Made by a program: the position numbers and the translations under genes. Positions 59,954-64,000 of a stretch of 64,000 nucleotides of DNA are shown one piece after another; position 1 is the first letter of the stretch, and the number at the start of each line of letters is the position of its first letter. The notes beneath the pieces are model-generated. The model worked only from the letters and a program-made list of their open reading frames with translations, searched no databases and had not been told where the DNA came from. The stretch comes from Planococcus halocryophilus (lineage in GTDB: Bacteria; Bacillota; Bacilli; Bacillales_A; Planococcaceae), in NCBI RefSeq assembly GCF_001687585.2, contig NZ_CP016537.2, positions 1,646,001 to 1,710,000 of the forward strand, read 5' to 3'.

Positions 59954-61555
59954 ATGTTCGACAAAACAGCAGGGAGTTATGTCGCTGAATTGCTCAGAGA
60001 GTGGAAAGTAAATCACATTTACGGAATGCCTGGAGACTCGATTAATGAAATGATGGAAGAATTGAGAAAAGAAGAAAGCATCCGTTTTATACAAGTTCGG
60101 CACGAAGAAACCGGTGCATTAGCAGCTGCCGCTTATTCCAAATTGACCGGAAAAATCGGAGTTTGCTTATCAATTGCAGGTCCCGGAGCGGTTCATCTTT
60201 TAAACGGGCTGTACGATGCGCAAAAAGATAAAACACCCGTGCTAGCCATCGTTGGCCAGGTCAATAGTCAGCTGGTCGGAACAGATACGTTTCAAGAGAT
60301 TAAAATGGAATCTCTGTTTGAGGAAGTTGCTGTCTATAATCGGCACGTTCAGCGTGCAGAACAACTACCGGATATGCTGAATCAAGCGATTCGTACTGCC
60401 TACGCTGAAAAAGGGCCTGCAGTGCTGATTGTTTCAGGTGATTTGTTTAGCACAAAAATCAAGCATGAAAAACCACTTACGTCCGCTATTTTTTCTAGAC
60501 CGAATATCCGAGCTTCTGAAGAAGACTTGCAAGACGCATTAAAATTGCTAAATGATGCAAAAAAACCAGTGATATTGGCCGGTAAAGGGGCAAAAGGTGG
60601 AACAGCGGAAGTATTGGCATTGGCAGAAAAGCTGAAAGCGCCATTAATTGCTTCTTTTCCAGCGAAAGGCATCATCCCGGACGACCACCCACATAATCTC
60701 GGTCAATTGGGGAAGTTAGGTACTGATCCGGCTGAACAGGCTATGCAAGAAACAGACTTACTGATCCTAGCGGGTACTGCTTTTCCATACCGAGCTTATT
60801 TACCTGCAGATGTAGCTGCTATTCAAATTGATACAGATCCGAAAGTAATCGGCAAGTATTATCCGGTATTGCTTGGACTAGTGGGTGAACTGGCACCAAC
60901 TGCTACTTGGTTGACTGCCAAACTAACAGAAAAAGAAGATGCCTTCCTTTTAACGTACCAGCAAAAGCGTGAACAGTGGCATGACACGCTGCAACAGGAC
61001 ATGAATACAGAAACTCACCAATTGCAGCCACAACAAGTCATAGCGGAAGTGCAACGCATTTTACAAGAGGACGCCATCGTCTCACTCGATGTTGGCAGTA
61101 TTACGTTGTGGGCAGCACGCTATTTGCAACTAAACAATCAACAACTCGTGGTGTCGGCGTGGCTCGGGACGATGGGCTGCGGCCTTCCGGGTGCCATTGC
61201 AGGGAAGCTGGCGTATCCCGACAAGCAAGTTGTGGCTTTACTCGGGGATGGTGGATTTTCAATGGGCATGCAAGACTTCGTCACGGCAGTTAAATACGAC
61301 TTGCCGATGATTCTCGTTGTTTTTAATAACCAAAAACTCCAATTGATTGAACATGAACAACAAGAAATGGGCAACAAATCAACCCAAGTAGATTTAGCAA
61401 ATATCGACTTTGCCGCCTTTGCTCATGCTTGCGGCGGAGAAGGCTATACCGCTAAAAATCGGGACGAGCTGAGACAAGCACTGATAAAAGCGAAAGTTAG
61501 CCGGAAACCGGTGATTATCGACGTGTTTGTAGAAGACAGCACACCACCTTCTTAA
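59954..61555 (+). CDS. ydaP: Pyruvate oxidase (ThDP-dependent, YdaP/PoxB-like)
   Basis: A 533-residue flavoenzyme. The N-terminal domain has MPGDSINEMMEEL and the catalytic Glu region RHEETGALAAAAYSKLTG (about residues 48-65), the middle domain binds FAD, and the C-terminal domain carries the ThDP motif GDGGFSMGMQDF ... VVFNN (about residues 430-458). This order matches pyruvate oxidases that turn pyruvate into acetate or acetyl phosphate and CO2, passing electrons to quinone or oxygen. GAGCGAGGG precedes the ATG. The long C-terminal membrane-binding tail of E. coli PoxB is only partly present. A sigma-B type promoter upstream suggests stress induction. Confidence 0.9.
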   Translation: MFDKTAGSYVAELLREWKVNHIYGMPGDSINEMMEELRKEESIRFIQVRHEETGALAAAAYSKLTGKIGVCLSIAGPGAVHLLNGLYDAQKDKTPVLAIVGQVNSQLVGTDTFQEIKMESLFEEVAVYNRHVQRAEQLPDMLNQAIRTAYAEKGPAVLIVSGDLFSTKIKHEKPLTSAIFSRPNIRASEEDLQDALKLLNDAKKPVILAGKGAKGGTAEVLALAEKLKAPLIASFPAKGIIPDDHPHNLGQLGKLGTDPAEQAMQETDLLILAGTAFPYRAYLPADVAAIQIDTDPKVIGKYYPVLLGLVGELAPTATWLTAKLTEKEDAFLLTYQQKREQWHDTLQQDMNTETHQLQPQQVIAEVQRILQEDAIVSLDVGSITLWAARYLQLNNQQLVVSAWLGTMGCGLPGAIAGKLAYPDKQVVALLGDGGFSMGMQDFVTAVKYDLPMILVVFNNQKLQLIEHEQQEMGNKSTQVDLANIDFAAFAHACGGEGYTAKNRDELRQALIKAKVSRKPVIIDVFVEDSTPPS

Positions 61556-61560
61556 ATCCA

Positions 61561-61600
61561 AAAAAAAGCGGACGATTTTCTTCGTTCCGCTTTTTTTTTT
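61561..61600. terminator. Bidirectional terminator
   Basis: AAAAAAAGCGGACGA pairs with TCGTTCCGCTTTTTTT (one bulged T), with A and T runs on both sides. It separates the converging pyruvate oxidase and GGDEF/EAL genes. Confidence 0.85.
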
Positions 61601-61602
61601 GG

Positions 61603-63705
61603 TTATTTTTTATATACCGTGGTCAAATCGTGCAACTCTGCAGGCAAGGGACGTCCAAAATAATATCCTTGGCCTTCATCGCATTTTTTGCCTTGTAAAA
61701 AGGCTAATTGCGTATCGTCTTCAATGCCTTCAGCAACGACCGTCATATTTAAAGTATGCGCCAATGCAATGATAGTAGCTGTAATGGCTTTGCCGTTTAG
61801 GTCATTGCTGATATCCCCAACAAAACTGCGATCAATTTTTATGCGGTCAAATGAAAATTGCCTCAAATAACTAAGGGAGGTAAAGCCTGTACCAAAATCG
61901 TCAATTGACATCGATACACCTAGTTCTTTTAACTGGTGTAAACTGCTTTTCAGAAGTTCTGTATCAACCAACAAAATGCTTTCCGTTACTTCTAGTTCCA
62001 ACCACTGGGCGTTTAGTCCGGTTTCTTTTAGAATCTCAATAACGGTCTGCACAAAATCGAGTTGTTGCAATTGGATTGTTGAGATGTTGACACAGATTTT
62101 AATCGGTGTTTGACCTTGATCTTGCCATGCTTTATTTTGTGCGCATGCTGTATAGAGAACCCATCTTCCCAGAGATACGATTTGGCCAGTCTCTTCAGAA
62201 ATCGGAATAAAGAAATCCGGAGGGATAAACCCGAGATCTGGGTGGTTCCAGCGGATTAATGCTTCCATGGCACTTAATCGATTATTTTTCAAATCGATGA
62301 TGGGCTGATAATGAAGTGACATTTCTTGCTTGGTGAGAGCTGATTTCAACTCTCTTTCAATGGTTAGTCGATAAACTGACTGTTGGTCCAGTTCTTCAGA
62401 ATAAACCGTATACTGTGCGATTTTGTGTTTTTTAGTGTAGTTCATCGCGGAGTCCGCTTTCTTGATTAGCTCATCTACACTTTCATCGGGACCGCTGCTA
62501 AAAGCTATCCCGATACTCCCGGTAATGGATACCGAATGTCCAAAGGCTTCAAAAGGTTTGGCTAATGCGTCATTAAATCGCGCTGCTAGCTGGAAAACTT
62601 GAGGTTGTTCCAATCCTTTTAACAGAACTGCAAATTCATCGCCCGCAAATCGTCCCACCGTACAACTTGGATCAATATTTTCGGATAACCGGTGCGCAAC
62701 ATCTTTTAAAAATTCGTCGCCGAACTGATGGCCGAACGAATCGTTGATCAATTTAAATCGATCTAAATTAATGAAAAACACAGCAAGTTTCTTTTCGTTG
62801 TAATCTTTGCTTTCTATCGCCCGTTTTACATGATCTTCAAACAAGGTACGGTTTGGTAAACGCGTCAGGGGATCGAAAAAACCCATTCCTTCCATCAGCT
62901 TTTTATAGTCTGTTTCAACAGTGATGTCTTTCGCAATTCCATAAGCACCTACAATGTTGCCACCTGACTTCATGGGGAAATTGGTTACCAGCAACGTTCT
63001 AGTTTCTCCATCTTTTCGAATCATGCTAATTTCATAAGTACTCGCGTTTCCATTTAACGCGTTGTGAAAGTGAAAAAAGGCTTTTGGTAAATCTTCTGAA
63101 ACTATAAAGGGAGTGAAAGACAGTTGCAATATTTCTTCCTTGGTGTAACCCGAAATTATTTCGCAACCCGGGTTGGCTGATTGAAAATTCCCTTCCATAT
63201 CAAAAGTAAATATCGCATCTGGGTTATAGGTAAAGAGCGAATCAAGTCGTTCTTCTTTTTCTTTTAATTTTAGATCGGCTGTTACTTCAGCTGTAATGTC
63301 GATCACAGTGCCAAACAGCACGTTTTTACCTTGCCACTTCTTTTTAGTGGAATGGATTTCAACATGAAGTAATTGACCGTCACTTCTGTAAATTCTTACA
63401 CGGTAACGTGCAAAAGCGTCTTTACTATCATATTCAGTAAATATTCGCTGTTGAATAATTGATAAATCTTCTGGGTGAATTAAGTTTTCTAAAGTAACTG
63501 TGCCATTTAAAATTCCCTTTTCCTCATAGCCCACTAATTTGCAGAAATGTGGATTTACGTAGGAGTAAGTTGAACCATTTAGTACATACAGACTGATGGG
63601 AATTTGTTGAACAATGTCATCAAACAAATCCTCGTACAACAATTCAGTTGATAATGGCAATTTTTTGTGTATGGAAGTGTCCACGTTGTTATTGTCATTC
63701 TTCAC
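61603..63705 (-). CDS. PAS-PAS-GGDEF-EAL cyclic-di-GMP signalling protein
   Basis: A 700-residue protein without membrane segments. Two PAS domains (about residues 25-140 and 150-265, the second ending in YGIAKDITVETDYKKL), a GGDEF domain (about 275-435) with signature FAGDEF at 353-358, and an EAL domain (about 455-695) with EALIRW at 481, SIDDFGTGFTSLSYL and VAEGIED. The first Gly of GGDEF is Ala, a change that still allows synthase activity in some proteins. The EAL motifs look intact, so a phosphodiesterase role is likely, tuned by the PAS domains. The start follows AAGGAGAC. Confidence 0.92.
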   Translation of the reverse strand: MKNDNNNVDTSIHKKLPLSTELLYEDLFDDIVQQIPISLYVLNGSTYSYVNPHFCKLVGYEEKGILNGTVTLENLIHPEDLSIIQQRIFTEYDSKDAFARYRVRIYRSDGQLLHVEIHSTKKKWQGKNVLFGTVIDITAEVTADLKLKEKEERLDSLFTYNPDAIFTFDMEGNFQSANPGCEIISGYTKEEILQLSFTPFIVSEDLPKAFFHFHNALNGNASTYEISMIRKDGETRTLLVTNFPMKSGGNIVGAYGIAKDITVETDYKKLMEGMGFFDPLTRLPNRTLFEDHVKRAIESKDYNEKKLAVFFINLDRFKLINDSFGHQFGDEFLKDVAHRLSENIDPSCTVGRFAGDEFAVLLKGLEQPQVFQLAARFNDALAKPFEAFGHSVSITGSIGIAFSSGPDESVDELIKKADSAMNYTKKHKIAQYTVYSEELDQQSVYRLTIERELKSALTKQEMSLHYQPIIDLKNNRLSAMEALIRWNHPDLGFIPPDFFIPISEETGQIVSLGRWVLYTACAQNKAWQDQGQTPIKICVNISTIQLQQLDFVQTVIEILKETGLNAQWLELEVTESILLVDTELLKSSLHQLKELGVSMSIDDFGTGFTSLSYLRQFSFDRIKIDRSFVGDISNDLNGKAITATIIALAHTLNMTVVAEGIEDDTQLAFLQGKKCDEGQGYYFGRPLPAELHDLTTVYKK

Positions 63706-63855
63706 AAATTTGGTCTCCTTGTCATCCGAAATTTTCTACCATCTTCTCGTAGCCCCGCACATCAATAAGTATTTATGTTAAGTATAATAAAGGAATTTTC
63801 AAACTAATACCATTTATATTTTAAATTAACTAATTTTTATAAACAAAAAACTAAG

Positions 63856-64000
63856 TTATTTGTGGTTTACCCGATATTGCCTTGGTGTAACACCCACAAC
63901 TTTCTTAAATGCCGCTTGAAACTGCGTATCGCTTTTGTATCCAATTTTACTAGCTATCTTGGAGACAGAACTATCACTCGTACATAGTAAGTATTTCGCT
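63856..64000 (-). CDS. AraC-family regulator, C-terminal end (partial at right edge)
   Basis: The last 48 codons of a minus-strand gene. VSKIASKIGYKSDTQFQAAF and FKKVVGVTPRQYR are the second helix-turn-helix and closing PxxYR motif of AraC/XylS DNA-binding domains. The sensor domain and start lie outside the window. The stop is at 63856-63858. The 150 bp between it and the GGDEF/EAL start hold no recognised feature. Confidence 0.85.
   Translation of the reverse strand, partial: AKYLLCTSDSSVSKIASKIGYKSDTQFQAAFKKVVGVTPRQYRVNHK

Overview
The window looks like chromosome of a low-to-moderate-GC Firmicute, most likely a member of the Planococcaceae (Planococcus/Planomicrobium/Sporosarcina type). 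This rests on strong AGGAGG-type ribosome binding sites with ATG/TTG/GTG starts, sigma-A promoters, a SpoIIP homologue, a two-component PadR/HAAS locus, thioredoxin-type ArsC, and G+C-rich dispersed repeats (about 0.5 and 2.4 kb) of a kind common in that family. The genus is an inference. No tRNA, rRNA, CRISPR array or prophage was seen.

Layout. 0-2.5 kb: tail of an RmlD-like protein, then an IS4/IS231-type insertion sequence (769-2412) inside a dispersed repeat. 2.6-6.3 kb: TetR regulator with an ABC-2 export system. 6.5-12.3 kb: oligoendopeptidase F, a ResA-like thioredoxin with a membrane partner, a broken methyltransferase, and a YdcZ/Crp/YdcZ operon. 12.4-16.4 kb: 3-hydroxybutyrate dehydrogenase with two divergent GntP permeases. 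16.5-24 kb: toroid-fold protein, GNAT, RibD-like reductase, HVHP protein with a MATE pump, DedA-PAP2 fusion, APC permease. 24-28.9 kb: copper island (multicopper oxidase, BNR-type lipoprotein, CopB-type ATPase). 29-31.4 kb: M23 peptidase and SpoIIP. 31.8-40.3 kb: a divergent redox / lipid / YnjBCD-like ABC transporter cluster. 40.6-43.9 kb: arsRC, acyl-CoA ligase, a small membrane protein and a broken DinB-like gene. 44.4-48.9 kb: a Dlt/Alg-like acyl-transfer cluster (ACP, adenylating ligase, MBOAT, SGNH protein) behind a promoter whose spacer is a near-consensus Fur box. 49-54.5 kb: PadR/HAAS, then an array of single minus-strand genes (peptidase E-like, GNAT, HAD, small membrane protein, Imm5-like) separated by two recurring sequence modules. 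54.7-64 kb: EamA transporter, P-loop kinase, aminoglycoside nucleotidyltransferase relative, Nudix, Bcr/CflA MFS pump, small lipoprotein and membrane protein, pyruvate oxidase with a sigma-B-like promoter, a PAS-PAS-GGDEF-EAL protein, and an AraC fragment at the right edge.

Most interesting: (1) the 48.9-54.5 kb cassette-like array, where a module reading GACAATCCTCTGTTT...GGTATATTTATG lies before genes and a module reading CG..TGCGATTGTTGAGTAAACG lies 16-24 bp after stop codons; (2) the apparently iron-regulated Dlt-like cluster; (3) the 31.8-40.3 kb divergon of two FAD enzymes, a CDP-alcohol phosphatidyltransferase, a TVP38 protein and a YnjBCD-type transporter. A caution: five genes carry single-base frameshifts, four of them exactly at mononucleotide runs (10164 T5, 25454 C6, 43612 T8, 50061 G6). 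Each is repaired by one base, so either the assembly has homopolymer errors or these genes are truly broken or switching.
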